DNA of 64,000 nucleotides from Dorea_A sp016295505 (lineage in GTDB: Bacteria; Bacillota; Clostridia; Lachnospirales; Lachnospiraceae), in assembly GCF_039832105.1 (NCBI RefSeq), contig NZ_JBDOHS010000008.1, forward strand, positions 62,001 through 126,000, in the 5' to 3' direction. Below are positions 17,487-26,698 of the stretch, piece after piece. Numbering within the stretch: position 1 is the first letter of the stretch; each line of letters begins with the position of its first letter. The position numbers were made by a program, and so were the translations under genes. The notes beneath the pieces were generated by a model. That model did not search any database. It had not been told where the DNA came from and saw only the letters and a list, made by a program, of their open reading frames with translations.

Positions 17487-17578
17487 ATTCCTCTCCTTAC
17501 CGGTTTACGTCTGTTATTATCATTTTAATAACATGATCAGAAGAATATTCCTGAAACACTAAGACCGGAACCTTAAAA

Positions 17579-17613
17579 AGCTGCCGCAAAACGATTCTCG
17601 TTTTACAGCAGCT
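17579..17613 (-). terminator. Terminator of the opp operon
   Basis: Minus-strand stem AGCTGCTG-TAAAACGA with ATCGTTTT-GCGGCAGCT, then TTTTTAAGG. It lies about 50 bases past the oppF stop. Confidence 0.8.
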
Positions 17614-17663
17614 CTTTCATCTGGTCATTACGATCCAATAACTTTTATTCTTTTTTTAAGTAC

Positions 17664-18644
17664 TTATTTCAACTGATCTCCTTCTGTCAGATGGCATGCA
17701 ACCACATGACCCGGTGCGATCTCATGCAGCTTCGGCATCTCGTTGAAGCACCGTTCTGTCGCATACTGACATCTTTCTGCAAATCGGCAGCAGTCCTTTG
17801 GATTTATCGGACTCGGAATCTCTCCCTTGATCGGGATACGAACATTGCTCTTTGCCTTGTCCGGATCTGCCTCCGGAATTGCGGACAGCAGAGCCTGTGT
17901 ATACGGATGTGTCGGATTGGAGTATAACTCTTCCGTCTCCGCGGTCTCTACGATCGTTCCAAGATACATAACTACCACACGGTCAGAGATGTATTTTACA
18001 ACACTCAGGTCATGGGCTATGAACAGGTATGTCAGTCCCATCGTATCCTGCAGTTCTTTCAGCATGTTAATAACCTGTGCCTGAATAGACACGTCCAGAG
18101 CAGAGATCGGCTCATCACAAATGATGAATTCCGGATCTACAGCCAGAGCACGGGCAATACCGATACGCTGTCTCTGTCCACCAGAGAACTCGTGAGGGAA
18201 ACGTGACATATGATCTTTATTCAGACCTACCGTTTCCAGAAGTTCTTGTACTTTTTTCTCGATATCTTTTGCAGGTACTCCCTGATACTTCAGACCTTCA
18301 CCTACGATTTCTTTTACCGTCATACGTGGATTCAGAGAAGCATATGGATTCTGGAAGATCATCTGCACTTTTGTTGTAAATTGTTTTTTCTCTTCACGTG
18401 TTAATTTTGTGATATCTTTTCCATCATAGATCACCTGCCCCTTGGTCGGATCATACAGACGGATGATACAGCGTCCTGTCGTTGATTTACCACATCCTGA
18501 CTCACCAACGAGACTTACAGTCTCACCTTTATAGATATCAAAAGTCACACCATCAACAGCTTTCAGTGTTGCATGTCTGCCTACCTGAAAATATTTACAC
18601 AAATCTTTTACCTGAACGAGAGGCTGTTTTTCCTGATTATTCAT
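17664..18644 (-). CDS. oppF: Oligopeptide ABC transporter ATP-binding protein OppF
   Basis: 326 residues from MNNQEKQPLVQVKDL at 18644, behind GGGGAGGG; the start is 1 base from the oppD stop. Walker A GESGCGKST, signature FSGGQRQR and Walker B FIICDEP are intact. The C-terminal extension has the cysteine pattern CCRFAERCQYATERC, then C near the end, as in the OppD/DppD-OppF/DppF group. It pairs with OppD to power peptide import. Confidence 0.95.
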   Translation of the reverse strand: MNNQEKQPLVQVKDLCKYFQVGRHATLKAVDGVTFDIYKGETVSLVGESGCGKSTTGRCIIRLYDPTKGQVIYDGKDITKLTREEKKQFTTKVQMIFQNPYASLNPRMTVKEIVGEGLKYQGVPAKDIEKKVQELLETVGLNKDHMSRFPHEFSGGQRQRIGIARALAVDPEFIICDEPISALDVSIQAQVINMLKELQDTMGLTYLFIAHDLSVVKYISDRVVVMYLGTIVETAETEELYSNPTHPYTQALLSAIPEADPDKAKSNVRIPIKGEIPSPINPKDCCRFAERCQYATERCFNEMPKLHEIAPGHVVACHLTEGDQLK

Positions 18645-18645
18645 A

Positions 18646-19683
18646 TTATTTTCCCTCCCCTTCCAGTACTGCATTTTCTTTCTTCAACTCTGTATCCGGC
18701 GCCATCTCATGCTGCAGCCAGCAGCAGGTCTTATGTTCTTCGGATATTTTATATGTTTCCGGAGGCATCTGACTACATACATCCATTGCATAATCGCAAC
18801 GTGCCGCAAACGGGCATCCCTTCGGAGGTGCAAAAAGATCCGGAGGTGTTCCCTCAATCGGATGAAGCTTATCGCCTTTCTTCGTATCCAGCTTTGCAAT
18901 AGATTTCATAAGTCCTTTTGTATAAGGATGTGCTGTATCATAGAATATTTCATTTACATTTCCACGTTCTACTATCTTACCGCCGTACATAACGATTACA
19001 CGGTCACAAAGTCTTGCAATAACACCCAGGTCATGAGTGATCATGATAATAGAGGTTCCGAGTTTTTCCCTCAGTTCCAGTAAAAGATCCAGAATCTGTG
19101 CCTCAATTGTTACGTCCAGAGATGTAGTCGGCTCGTCACAGATAATTACACTCGGACGACTTACCAGCGCGATTGCAATCATGATACGCTGTTTCATACC
19201 ACCAGATAACTCATGAGGATACTGTTTGTATCGTTTTTCGGTATCATTGATTCCAACCAGTCTCATGATTTCCAGTGCTCTTTCCTTCACTTCTTTTTTG
19301 GTGACATCCGTTCTTCCAAGGAACACTTCTTCAATCTGGGCCCCGACTCTCATGGTCGGATTCAGGGAGGTCATCGGATCCTGAAATACAAATCCGATTT
19401 CACGTCCTCTGATTTTTCGTATTTCTTTATTGGACATCTTAAGGATGTCTTCTCCATTAAACAGGATTTCTCCATTTTCAAAGAATCCAGGTGGCTCCGG
19501 ATTCAGGCGGAGAATACACTGTGCAGTAACACTCTTACCACATCCGGACTCTCCTACAATTCCAAGAATCTCTCCCTTCCGCACATTAAAGCTGACATCT
19601 CGTACAGCTTTGACTTCGCCGCCGTATGTATGAAAGGAAAAAACCAGATTTTTTAATTCAAGAATATTTTCTCTCTCTGCCAT
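18646..19683 (-). CDS. oppD: Oligopeptide ABC transporter ATP-binding protein OppD
   Basis: 345 residues, ATG at 19683 behind AGGAGGAATG. It has Walker A GESGCGKSV, signature LSGGMKQR and Walker B VIICDEPTTS, plus the C-terminal cysteine-containing oligopeptide/dipeptide domain (GCPFAARCDYAMDVC). It is the partner ATPase of OppF. It lies 12 bases after oppC. Confidence 0.95.
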   Translation of the reverse strand: MAERENILELKNLVFSFHTYGGEVKAVRDVSFNVRKGEILGIVGESGCGKSVTAQCILRLNPEPPGFFENGEILFNGEDILKMSNKEIRKIRGREIGFVFQDPMTSLNPTMRVGAQIEEVFLGRTDVTKKEVKERALEIMRLVGINDTEKRYKQYPHELSGGMKQRIMIAIALVSRPSVIICDEPTTSLDVTIEAQILDLLLELREKLGTSIIMITHDLGVIARLCDRVIVMYGGKIVERGNVNEIFYDTAHPYTKGLMKSIAKLDTKKGDKLHPIEGTPPDLFAPPKGCPFAARCDYAMDVCSQMPPETYKISEEHKTCCWLQHEMAPDTELKKENAVLEGEGK

Positions 19684-19695
19684 TTCACATTCCTC

Positions 19696-20622
19696 CTAAT
19701 CAGTTCCACGAAGTCTTGGGTCTACAACATCACGAAGACCATTACCCAGCAGGTTCAGGGCCAACATAGTTGTACAGATAAAAAATGCAGGGATAATAAC
19801 TTCATGCGGATAGGTACGAAGATACTGTATACCTTCTTTTGCAAGAATTCCCCAGCTACAGTTCGGTGGCTTGATACCAAGACCAATGTAGCTTAAGAAT
19901 GCCTCCTGGAAGATTGCTCCCGGAATTGCCATACATAAGTTAGTAATCAGCATACCCATGATATTCGGAATAATATGACGGATAATGATCGGAAAATCCG
20001 GTACACCAAGTACCTTTGCCGCCATTACAAAGTCCTGCTCCTTCAGACGATAGACCTCGCCTCGAACGAATCGGCAGGTACCGATCCATCCAACGATACA
20101 AAGAGCAATGATCAGAGGCATTACACCACCCTGTCCAATTACCATCATAACAAGAATGGTAATAATCAGACTTGGAATACCATACAGGATATCTACAATA
20201 CGCATTACAATCATATCCAGTTTTCCGCCGTAATATCCACAAAGGCCTCCGATTACGGCACCAACACACATATTTACAACTGCGGATATAAGACCAATAC
20301 TCAAGGATACCCGAGCTCCCATCCAGATACGTACCCACTGGTCACGTCCGGTAGAATCACAGCCCAGCCAGTGTACTGATGTCGGAAGAGAATGGATTGC
20401 TTCAATATCCATCTCTGAAAAACTAAATTTACTGAACATAGGTGCAAAGATTGCAAGCACTGCGTAAAGAACGATGATAATCAGTCCTGCAATTGCAGAA
20501 CGATTCTTTTTTAACCGTCGCCATGCATCCTGCCAGAAAGAGAGAGATGGCCTGCTGATGCTTTCCATACGCTTTGCATCTTTTCCCTTTATTACAAACA
20601 TATCACGATTCAATTCTGCCAT
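19696..20622 (-). CDS. oppC: Oligopeptide ABC transporter permease OppC
   Basis: 308 residues. The N-terminal cytoplasmic stretch is followed by about six membrane segments and the inner-membrane-component EAA loop (EQDFVMAAKVLGVPDFPIIIRHIIPNI). The N-terminal OppC_N segment WRRLKKNRSAIAGLIIIVLYAVLAIFAP is typical. It starts 8 bases after oppB. Confidence 0.94.
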   Translation of the reverse strand: MAELNRDMFVIKGKDAKRMESISRPSLSFWQDAWRRLKKNRSAIAGLIIIVLYAVLAIFAPMFSKFSFSEMDIEAIHSLPTSVHWLGCDSTGRDQWVRIWMGARVSLSIGLISAVVNMCVGAVIGGLCGYYGGKLDMIVMRIVDILYGIPSLIITILVMMVIGQGGVMPLIIALCIVGWIGTCRFVRGEVYRLKEQDFVMAAKVLGVPDFPIIIRHIIPNIMGMLITNLCMAIPGAIFQEAFLSYIGLGIKPPNCSWGILAKEGIQYLRTYPHEVIIPAFFICTTMLALNLLGNGLRDVVDPRLRGTD

Positions 20623-20630
20623 TCTCTCAC

Positions 20631-21551
20631 CTACTTTCTTCCAATTCGTACACGTGGGTCTGCAACACCATACAGAATATCCACGATCAAGTTAGCAGTT
20701 ACAAGGAATATACCATAAAACACCGTCATCCCCAATACCATTGAATAATCATTGACGCTGACACTTTCAACATAATATTTACCCATACCAGGGATTGCGA
20801 AAATAGACTCAAGAACGAAAGTACCAGTCAGTACTGATGCAACTGTCGGTCCAAGCACTGTCATAACAGGCATAATTGCATTTCTGATCTGATGCTTACA
20901 GGTAATGCGCATTTCCGACAATCCTTTGGAACGTGCTGTCTTAATGAAATCCTGCTGTACAACTTCCAGCATACTGGATCTCATAATACGCGAGACGGAT
21001 GCCAACGTATAGAAAGATAACGCAAGAGCCGGAAGAATCGTATACTCAATTCCATTATATTTTGCAACCGGCAACAGTCCCCATTTGATACCGAAAAAGT
21101 ACTGAAGAAAAGCACCCATGATAAAGTCTGGAATACTGGTACCGATAACAGCTACGATAACACAGAAAAAGTCAATTTTTTTGCCACGGTTTCTCGCTGC
21201 AATAATTCCCAGAACAAGTCCGACAGAAATTGCAAGAACAAGTGCACGGATACCAAGATCCGCTGAAAATGGGAAGGTCTGTCCAATAATATAATTTACA
21301 GTTTTATTGGTATATTTCATAGAATAACCAAAATTACCACACAGAAGATTTCCCATATAAACAAAATATTGTACAAGTAACGGCTTATCAAATCCATAAT
21401 AAGATCTCATATTCTCTGCTACCTGCTCTGTAAGCTTTGCACTGGTAAATGGATCACCCGGCATTAAACGCACGAGGAAAAACACGATCGTAACCAACGC
21501 CCAGAGAGTCAGCACAGCTGCCACTACACGTTTCGCTATATACTTAGCCAC
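20631..21551 (-). CDS. oppB: Oligopeptide ABC transporter permease OppB
   Basis: 306 residues, GTG start at 21551 behind AGTAGGAGG. It begins YIAKRVVAAVLTLWALVTIVFFLVRLMPGDPF, the standard OppB/DppB N-terminus, and has the EAA loop (DFIKTARSKGLSEMRITCKHQIRNAI). It forms the channel with OppC. Confidence 0.95.
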   Translation of the reverse strand: MAKYIAKRVVAAVLTLWALVTIVFFLVRLMPGDPFTSAKLTEQVAENMRSYYGFDKPLLVQYFVYMGNLLCGNFGYSMKYTNKTVNYIIGQTFPFSADLGIRALVLAISVGLVLGIIAARNRGKKIDFFCVIVAVIGTSIPDFIMGAFLQYFFGIKWGLLPVAKYNGIEYTILPALALSFYTLASVSRIMRSSMLEVVQQDFIKTARSKGLSEMRITCKHQIRNAIMPVMTVLGPTVASVLTGTFVLESIFAIPGMGKYYVESVSVNDYSMVLGMTVFYGIFLVTANLIVDILYGVADPRVRIGRK

Positions 21552-21573
21552 AATACATACCTCCTACTGTAAA

Positions 21574-21630
21574 AGAAAAAATGCTTCAACGAAGGACGAA
21601 CCTTCTCATTCTCCCCTGAAGCACTTTTTT
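21574..21630 (-). terminator. Terminator-like hairpin between oppA and oppB
   Basis: Minus-strand stem GTGCTTCA (21617-21624) with TGAAGCAT (21581-21588), an inner hairpin GAAGG/CCTTC, then TTTTTTCTTTT. Partial read-through would give much more OppA than permease and ATPase, the usual need for an ABC binding protein. Confidence 0.75.
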
Positions 21631-21646
21631 TACTCTTTCATACATC

Positions 21647-21669
21647 CCGCCCGACTAAAAGCCGGGCGG
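21647..21669 (-). repeat. GC-rich hairpin 3' of oppA
   Basis: Arms CCGCCCG and CGGGCGG around a 9-base loop, upstream of the terminator-like hairpin in the same oppA-oppB gap (21552-21701). Without a T-run, it more likely stabilises the 3' end of the oppA message. Confidence 0.6.
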
Positions 21670-21701
21670 AACTGATTTACAGAGTTTTATCTTACAAAAA
21701 A

Positions 21702-23345
21702 TTATTCTGCAACGTCTGCATATACCCAGTCAAGGTTAACTGCACAGTGGAAGAATACAAGACCAGATACTTTTTCACTTACAAGATAGTGAATTTGTCT
21801 CTGCTGAAGAGGAATAAATGCACCATCATCAATAATCTTCTGTTCTGCATCAAACAGGTAATCCATACGTGTCTTTGCATCTGTTTCAGTCTGAGAAGCT
21901 TTCAGATCTGCATCAACTTCATCATTTGCATACTGGCTGTAGTTATAGAAACTGTCAGATTTGAACAGTTCAAGGTAGCTGTATGGATCATCATAGTCAG
22001 CTCCCCATCCGCCGTAACCAATTTCAAAATCGCCGCCCGGAAGAACTGTTCCGTAGATATCAGCATATGTTACCTGACGGATTGTAACATTAATTCCAAG
22101 AGCTTTCTGCCACAGTTCCTGACAAACTTCTGCAATCTTCTTACTGGACTCTACGTCAGTAGTTACAATTTCAACACTGATATCAGAAGCATTTGCAATA
22201 CCAAGTTCAGACATTGCATCATTCAGATATTCAACTGCTTTATCTGTATCGCCATCTAATGGATAAGAATTCAGTTCATATTCCTCACCATATGTCTTTT
22301 CTGCACCCTGAAGTCCTTCAAATACCAGACTGTTACTTGGTTTGTAAACATCGCTTGTTGCAAGTTTAATATAGCTGTTACGATCCAGCGCATAGTTCAG
22401 AGCAAGACGGAAATTCTTGTTACCAAGAACTTTGTTTTCACTCTTATGGTTGATATAGAAGAAATCTACGTTACCATTTAAGAAAGTATTGTCCTGGCCT
22501 TCATATTCCGGAACACTTGCAGATGGAATCTCAACATAATCAAGTTCGCCGGATTCATACATAGCAAGCTGAGTCTCTGCCTTTTCAACATAACTCATAA
22601 TTGCTTTGTCAAGTTTAATGTTATCTGCATCCCAGTAGTTCTCATTTTTTTCAAATACATATTCCTGATTTTCAGAGCTTGTTAATTTGAACGGACCGGA
22701 ATAGACATTCTTATCTGCTGTAGCAGCAAAGTCATTGCCATACTTTTCAACAATGTCTTTACGACATGGAGCATACTGACCAGAAGAACCAACAAGGCTA
22801 AGGAAATAAGCGGTTGGATTTTCCAGAGTGACTTCAAATGTCTTTTCATCAATTGCTTTTACACCCAGTTCAGATGGATCAACTTCGCCAGTCTCAACTG
22901 CATAACCGTTCTTAATATACTCGCCGATGAATGCATATAATGCACCTGTTTCAGGATCAAGAAGACGCTGCCAGCCATATACGAAATCATCTGCTGTGAT
23001 CGGCTCGCCATCGCTCCATTTTGCATCTTCACGAAGGTGGAACGTATATACAAGACCATCATCAGAAACTTCCCATGATTCAGCAACACCTGGTGTGATT
23101 TCACCGCCTGTGTTACGTACAAGGCTCTCTGTTACTGCATGCTGAAGTTCATTGTCAGGAATACAGTTTCCTTTCTGTGGATCCAGAGATGTTGGCTCTG
23201 TTCTGGTAGCATAACGGAATACCTTTTCTCCTGATCCGCCTTCTCCATCGGAACCTCCATCATTGGATTTTGGTGTACTACAACCGGCAAGTAAAGTAAC
23301 TGCCATTGCTGCAGAAAGTAAAGCTGCTAATATTCTCTTTTTCAT
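21702..23345 (-). CDS. oppA: Oligopeptide-binding lipoprotein OppA
   Basis: 547 residues, SBP family 5. The N-terminus is a lipoprotein signal with lipobox LLAGC, then a Gly/Ser-rich linker. Family signatures: RTEPTSLDPQKGNCIPD near the start, DLREDAKWSDGEPITADDFVYGWQRLLDP-like region, and WGADYDDPYSYLELF in the C-terminal lobe. It captures peptides outside the membrane and hands them to OppBCDF. It is the first gene of the operon, behind AAAGGAGG, and is followed by two hairpins. Confidence 0.95.
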   Translation of the reverse strand: MKKRILAALLSAAMAVTLLAGCSTPKSNDGGSDGEGGSGEKVFRYATRTEPTSLDPQKGNCIPDNELQHAVTESLVRNTGGEITPGVAESWEVSDDGLVYTFHLREDAKWSDGEPITADDFVYGWQRLLDPETGALYAFIGEYIKNGYAVETGEVDPSELGVKAIDEKTFEVTLENPTAYFLSLVGSSGQYAPCRKDIVEKYGNDFAATADKNVYSGPFKLTSSENQEYVFEKNENYWDADNIKLDKAIMSYVEKAETQLAMYESGELDYVEIPSASVPEYEGQDNTFLNGNVDFFYINHKSENKVLGNKNFRLALNYALDRNSYIKLATSDVYKPSNSLVFEGLQGAEKTYGEEYELNSYPLDGDTDKAVEYLNDAMSELGIANASDISVEIVTTDVESSKKIAEVCQELWQKALGINVTIRQVTYADIYGTVLPGGDFEIGYGGWGADYDDPYSYLELFKSDSFYNYSQYANDEVDADLKASQTETDAKTRMDYLFDAEQKIIDDGAFIPLQQRQIHYLVSEKVSGLVFFHCAVNLDWVYADVAE

Positions 23346-23360
23346 AAGTTATCCTCCTTT

Positions 23361-23489
23361 TTAAAGTTCTATTAGCTCATGTGTAGCACTTAACAGGTTT
23401 TCATATCCATTACCGGCAACACTTACCTGATCTGGGATCCTGACAACGTTCCCGTTTTGAATATAACTCCCTGGTTCTACTGTTTTCAT
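23361..23489 (-). CDS. Possible 42-residue small protein upstream of oppA
   Basis: Small open frame beginning MKTVEPGSYIQNGNVV, ending TAA 15 bases before the oppA start and immediately before its ribosome site. The frame also extends upstream through the palindromic leader to a TTG at 23585, which is unlikely to be coding. The ribosome site (GGAAGAG) is weak. I recognise no family. It could be a leader peptide, a decayed gene end, or chance. Confidence 0.25.
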   Translation of the reverse strand: MKTVEPGSYIQNGNVVRIPDQVSVAGNGYENLLSATHELIEL

Positions 23490-23527
23490 GCGGTTCTCTT
23501 CCAACACAGATTGCGAAGGATTATTAT

Positions 23528-23576
23528 GTTTCAACAGGAAGGAACTTCCTGTTGAAACTAGAATGCATTCTAGTTT
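23528..23576. promoter_or_regulatory. Two overlapping palindromes in the oppA leader
   Basis: First: 14-base arms GTTTCAACAGGAAG and CTTCCTGTTGAAAC with a 3-base loop (23528-23558). Second: a 22-base perfect palindrome centred on ATGCAT with arms AAACTAGAATG (23555-23576). They share AAAC. They lie in the 316-base gap 23346-23661, which holds no clearly supported gene, only the possible small ORF and the GH127 terminator. No convincing sigma-A promoter for oppA was found in the gap. Confidence 0.6.
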
Positions 23577-23583
23577 GAGAACC

Positions 23584-23645
23584 AAAAAGCGCCATGAATC
23601 CTCATGACGCCCTTATCATTCCAGTCATAGTGATCTCGCTATGAC
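23584..23645 (-). terminator. Tandem hairpins ending the GH127 transcript
   Basis: First hairpin arms GTCATAG/CTATGAC (23624-23645). Second arms GCGTCATGA/TCATGGCGC (23589-23610), followed on the minus strand by TTTTTGG. The second is a standard terminator placed 52 bases past the GH127 stop. Confidence 0.75.
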
Positions 23646-23661
23646 GCCTTCATATTCTGTT

Positions 23662-25983
23662 TTATCTGTCTTTGTCCGATGTGGATAAGAAATACACATG
23701 ATATGCATTCGTTCCAACCTCACAAAGAGGAACAAAGGTATAGCCTTCGCATATAAATCGAAGCGGATCTTCCGTAGCCTTCATCCTGTCCGTCACATTA
23801 GATTCATCAAATAAAAATCTGATAAAATCTTTCTGTTCGGATAATACTGCCATCAGATACGGTCCATACTGAACCGCCGCTTTTTCGGGCTCATCCGGAG
23901 TCCGGATCAACTGAAATTCATAAGAAAACTCCAGCTGAAATGTGATTCCCTGAGAAAAGTCACGCGAGATAATGATATAACCATTCTCATCCGGCACAAT
24001 ACCTGCTTCCTGCTCATCTTCAAGAATCCGATATTGTCTGACCCAACAGGGTCTGCGAATTTTTATTGTATTCAAACCGCTACCTTCCGCATAAAGACTA
24101 ATACATTCAGGAAAACGTCGGTCTGTATACTGCCTAATCAATACGTCCTGTTCCTTCCATTGCATTTCCGAAGGAATAAACAGATTCACGTATATGCTGC
24201 CTTTTCGGTCGTAGAAATAGATTCCCTCCCTGTACCGGAACCTGCTTTCCATTCCTGTTCCGTGGCAACAACTGTTTTCAAAGAGAAATTCTCTTTGTCC
24301 CCCGGGTCCGAGAGGCAGGAAATAAGTACTTTCTCCAGTAACTCTCTGATCCTGGGTTGCGAGTATATGATTGTACAATGTACGTTCATAATAATCCATA
24401 TAATAAGCTTTCGGTGAGAACTGATACAATTCCTTTGTAAGCTTCAGCATATTATAAGACGCACACGTTTCAGCAGTATCTTTATTGAGAAGAGCGCCGA
24501 TTTTTCCACTTTCATGGAACATCTCACCTTCTCCGGTTCCTCCATTCGCATAACAGTGCGAGGAGACAACTGTCTGCCAGAAAAATTCTGACATCTCATA
24601 GTACTTCTTTATCCCTGTTGCTTTGAACAGTTCCATTGCTCCGAGAACCTGTGGAATATGCTGGTTTGCATGCATCGTGCACAACGCATCCACTCTCTGC
24701 TCCAGAGGATAAAACAATTTATCATTATCAAACAGTCCGGCACACTTTAAATACTCTTCTCTGCCGGTGATCCGGAACAATTCCACCATCACCGCATTCA
24801 TTCCTCCGAACTCTCCTGCAATATACATACTCCACATCTTTGTAAGATGTTCTCTGGAAAGACCCGAAAGACGCCTCCATACCCACATTCCAAGACGGTC
24901 TGCAATAACCAGCGCTTTTTCTGACCGGATATAATAATAACAATCTAATAAACCTGCTAATATTTTATGTAATGTATAATACGGTGCCCAGATAACCGGA
25001 TATTTTGTATATTCTTCCAGCAGATCGAACTGCTCTTCCGAATATCCGCTTAAAAAACCATCTTTGATATCCGGCATATTGGAAAATGCTTCCTGACACT
25101 CTCCCAGCGATTGCACCATATATACTGCTTTTTCTTTTATTTTATGATCACCCGTCGAGTGATAACACAATGCCAAAGAAGAAAGATAATGACCTGTCGT
25201 GTGTCCGCGAAGCTGACTGTCCGGTGCATCCCATCCATCCATCGGCATGGCACCTCTGGTGTCAATTCCAGATGCTGTTCTGAAATTGTAAAGCATCTGG
25301 TCATCATCCACATTCAGCAGATATAATAACATATTCTGCTGTGAATTATGGAACAGGCTTCCTTCTATCAGTCTGATATCTGCCTCAGAACATTCTGTAA
25401 CCTCAGGCAGTGGATTCAGATACTTTTCCGGCAGTTCTTTTAACACCGTGATCTCTGCTTCCACCGGGAACTCGGTATCTGCAAGTGTTCCATGCGCTTT
25501 ATACATCCCGGGAGCACGAAAAAAAACACGGCTTCCCTTCTCCCATTCCACAGGATACGGAATCAGATTGCCATCGCTTCTCTCAACGATTGCTACCTGC
25601 GGAAGCTCTGCCAACTCTGATACGCCTGCCGTTATCCGAACCGGATATACATTGGAAACCTGAAGCTGATTCTTCTTTTCCAGAATCCTGACTTCATAAG
25701 TCTTCGTTTTTTTGGCATTCCCGTATAAAAAAGTTGCGTATAAAGGAATTGTCCTGTCTCCCATTCCATAAGCGGGACGTGTAACTTTCCCATCATCACT
25801 CAGGAACCGGTCATGTCCGGATTTCCAGATGATCTTTGAACCATACATTCCTCTTTCCGGAAGTACAAGATCATATTCAACGGTATTCAGATTGCCAATG
25901 TAGAGGGAATCCATATCCTTCTCTATGATTTCATGATCTAAAAAATCTCTGTTCATCTGCGTATCCTGGAGAAATGTTTTCAT
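23662..25983 (-). CDS. GH127/DUF1680-family glycoside hydrolase (beta-L-arabinofuranosidase-like)
   Basis: 773 residues, no signal peptide. Residues about 20-185 look like two Ig-like domains of the atrophied bacterial type; from about 195 the DUF1680 alpha/alpha-barrel begins (LRGHTTGHYLSSLAL). The zinc-thiolate site of HypBA1 (Glu338, Cys340, Cys417, Cys418) appears to match E505-T-C507 and C572-C573, with a glutamate candidate acid/base in GGTGEGE. Such enzymes act on beta-L-arabinofuranosides; other GH127 members differ, so the sugar is uncertain. ATG at 25983 has no strong ribosome site; ATG at 25956 (CAGGATACGCAG) is an alternative. Its regulator is just upstream. Confidence 0.85.
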   Translation of the reverse strand: MKTFLQDTQMNRDFLDHEIIEKDMDSLYIGNLNTVEYDLVLPERGMYGSKIIWKSGHDRFLSDDGKVTRPAYGMGDRTIPLYATFLYGNAKKTKTYEVRILEKKNQLQVSNVYPVRITAGVSELAELPQVAIVERSDGNLIPYPVEWEKGSRVFFRAPGMYKAHGTLADTEFPVEAEITVLKELPEKYLNPLPEVTECSEADIRLIEGSLFHNSQQNMLLYLLNVDDDQMLYNFRTASGIDTRGAMPMDGWDAPDSQLRGHTTGHYLSSLALCYHSTGDHKIKEKAVYMVQSLGECQEAFSNMPDIKDGFLSGYSEEQFDLLEEYTKYPVIWAPYYTLHKILAGLLDCYYYIRSEKALVIADRLGMWVWRRLSGLSREHLTKMWSMYIAGEFGGMNAVMVELFRITGREEYLKCAGLFDNDKLFYPLEQRVDALCTMHANQHIPQVLGAMELFKATGIKKYYEMSEFFWQTVVSSHCYANGGTGEGEMFHESGKIGALLNKDTAETCASYNMLKLTKELYQFSPKAYYMDYYERTLYNHILATQDQRVTGESTYFLPLGPGGQREFLFENSCCHGTGMESRFRYREGIYFYDRKGSIYVNLFIPSEMQWKEQDVLIRQYTDRRFPECISLYAEGSGLNTIKIRRPCWVRQYRILEDEQEAGIVPDENGYIIISRDFSQGITFQLEFSYEFQLIRTPDEPEKAAVQYGPYLMAVLSEQKDFIRFLFDESNVTDRMKATEDPLRFICEGYTFVPLCEVGTNAYHVYFLSTSDKDR

Positions 25984-26015
25984 ATAAACGATTATTTCTT
26001 CACTTATATGATTTA

Positions 26016-26044
26016 ATTATAATCTGAATTTATTCATTTGTCAA
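26016..26044 (-). promoter_or_regulatory. Consensus promoter of the GH127 gene with internal palindrome
   Basis: Minus-strand TTGACA (26039-26044), 17-base spacer, TATAAT (26016-26021): a perfect consensus. The spacer contains the inverted repeat TGAATAAATTCA, a candidate operator. A promoter this strong would need repression, probably by the adjacent XRE-cupin protein. Confidence 0.8.
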
Positions 26045-26092
26045 TGTTATATCAATTTGGTGAATAATAATTCATAATTACGAATCTTATTT

Positions 26093-26650
26093 TCACAAAA
26101 GATTGTCAGACTTTCTCGTATATACCCAGAGACTGAGTATATCCTCATCCGTCTGATTATAGATACGATGACACTCTCCACTGCGTATATATACAGAATC
26201 TCCCGGATACAGTTCATAATGATCCCCTTCAATATCTATGGACATAACCCCCTTCAGTACCGTTCCCATCTCTTCACAGACATGTCGGTATGCCTGTTTC
26301 TTCTGTGCCTCTCCCGGTTTGATCGTAATATATTCCAGCACATGATTATTTTTTTTGAAATCAATAATGCCAACCGACATATTTTCCTCCGGATACTCAT
26401 CTATCCGAATATCTTTTTTTTGGATCACAACACTTCCGGAACCGTCCATTTGAAGAATATCTGTAATGCTTACATCCAGTATCTCACAGATTTTTGCCAG
26501 ATTTTCAATATTCGGTGTTGTTTTATTCTGTTCCAGGGTACTCAGATATCCAACCGAAAGTCCTGTATACTGGGACAACGTTTTTATCGTCATTAGTTTT
26601 TTCTTTCGATGAGATCGTATTCTGTCTCCGAGATGACTGATATCCAGCAT
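26093..26650 (-). CDS. XRE-family regulator with C-terminal cupin domain
   Basis: 185 residues. N-terminal HTH_XRE (residues about 8-66: LGDRIRSHRKKKLMTIKTLSQYTGLSVGYLSTLEQNK) and a C-terminal cupin_2 domain (YELYPGDSVYIRSGECHRIYNQTDE) that would bind a small ligand. This architecture is common for local regulators of catabolic or amine genes. It lies 109 bases upstream of the GH127 gene on the same strand with its own promoter; control of GH127 is inferred from position. Confidence 0.85.
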   Translation of the reverse strand: MLDISHLGDRIRSHRKKKLMTIKTLSQYTGLSVGYLSTLEQNKTTPNIENLAKICEILDVSITDILQMDGSGSVVIQKKDIRIDEYPEENMSVGIIDFKKNNHVLEYITIKPGEAQKKQAYRHVCEEMGTVLKGVMSIDIEGDHYELYPGDSVYIRSGECHRIYNQTDEDILSLWVYTRKSDNLL

Positions 26651-26677
26651 ATTTTCTGTTCTCCTTTTCTTCCGCGC

Positions 26678-26691
26678 GTTAAAGTTTTAAC
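26678..26691. promoter_or_regulatory. Candidate operator in the XRE-cupin leader
   Basis: Perfect palindrome GTTAAA-N2-TTTAAC, just downstream of the regulator's -10. Its position suits autoregulation. It differs from the TGAAT/ATTCA repeat in the GH127 promoter. Confidence 0.4.
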
Positions 26692-26698
26692 TATTTTT

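Noticed and set aside
23361..23585. Full 74-codon frame starting at TTG 23585 upstream of oppA
   Set aside because: Its first half runs through the two palindromes, which are much more likely regulatory DNA or RNA; only the last 42 codons are kept as a weak candidate.
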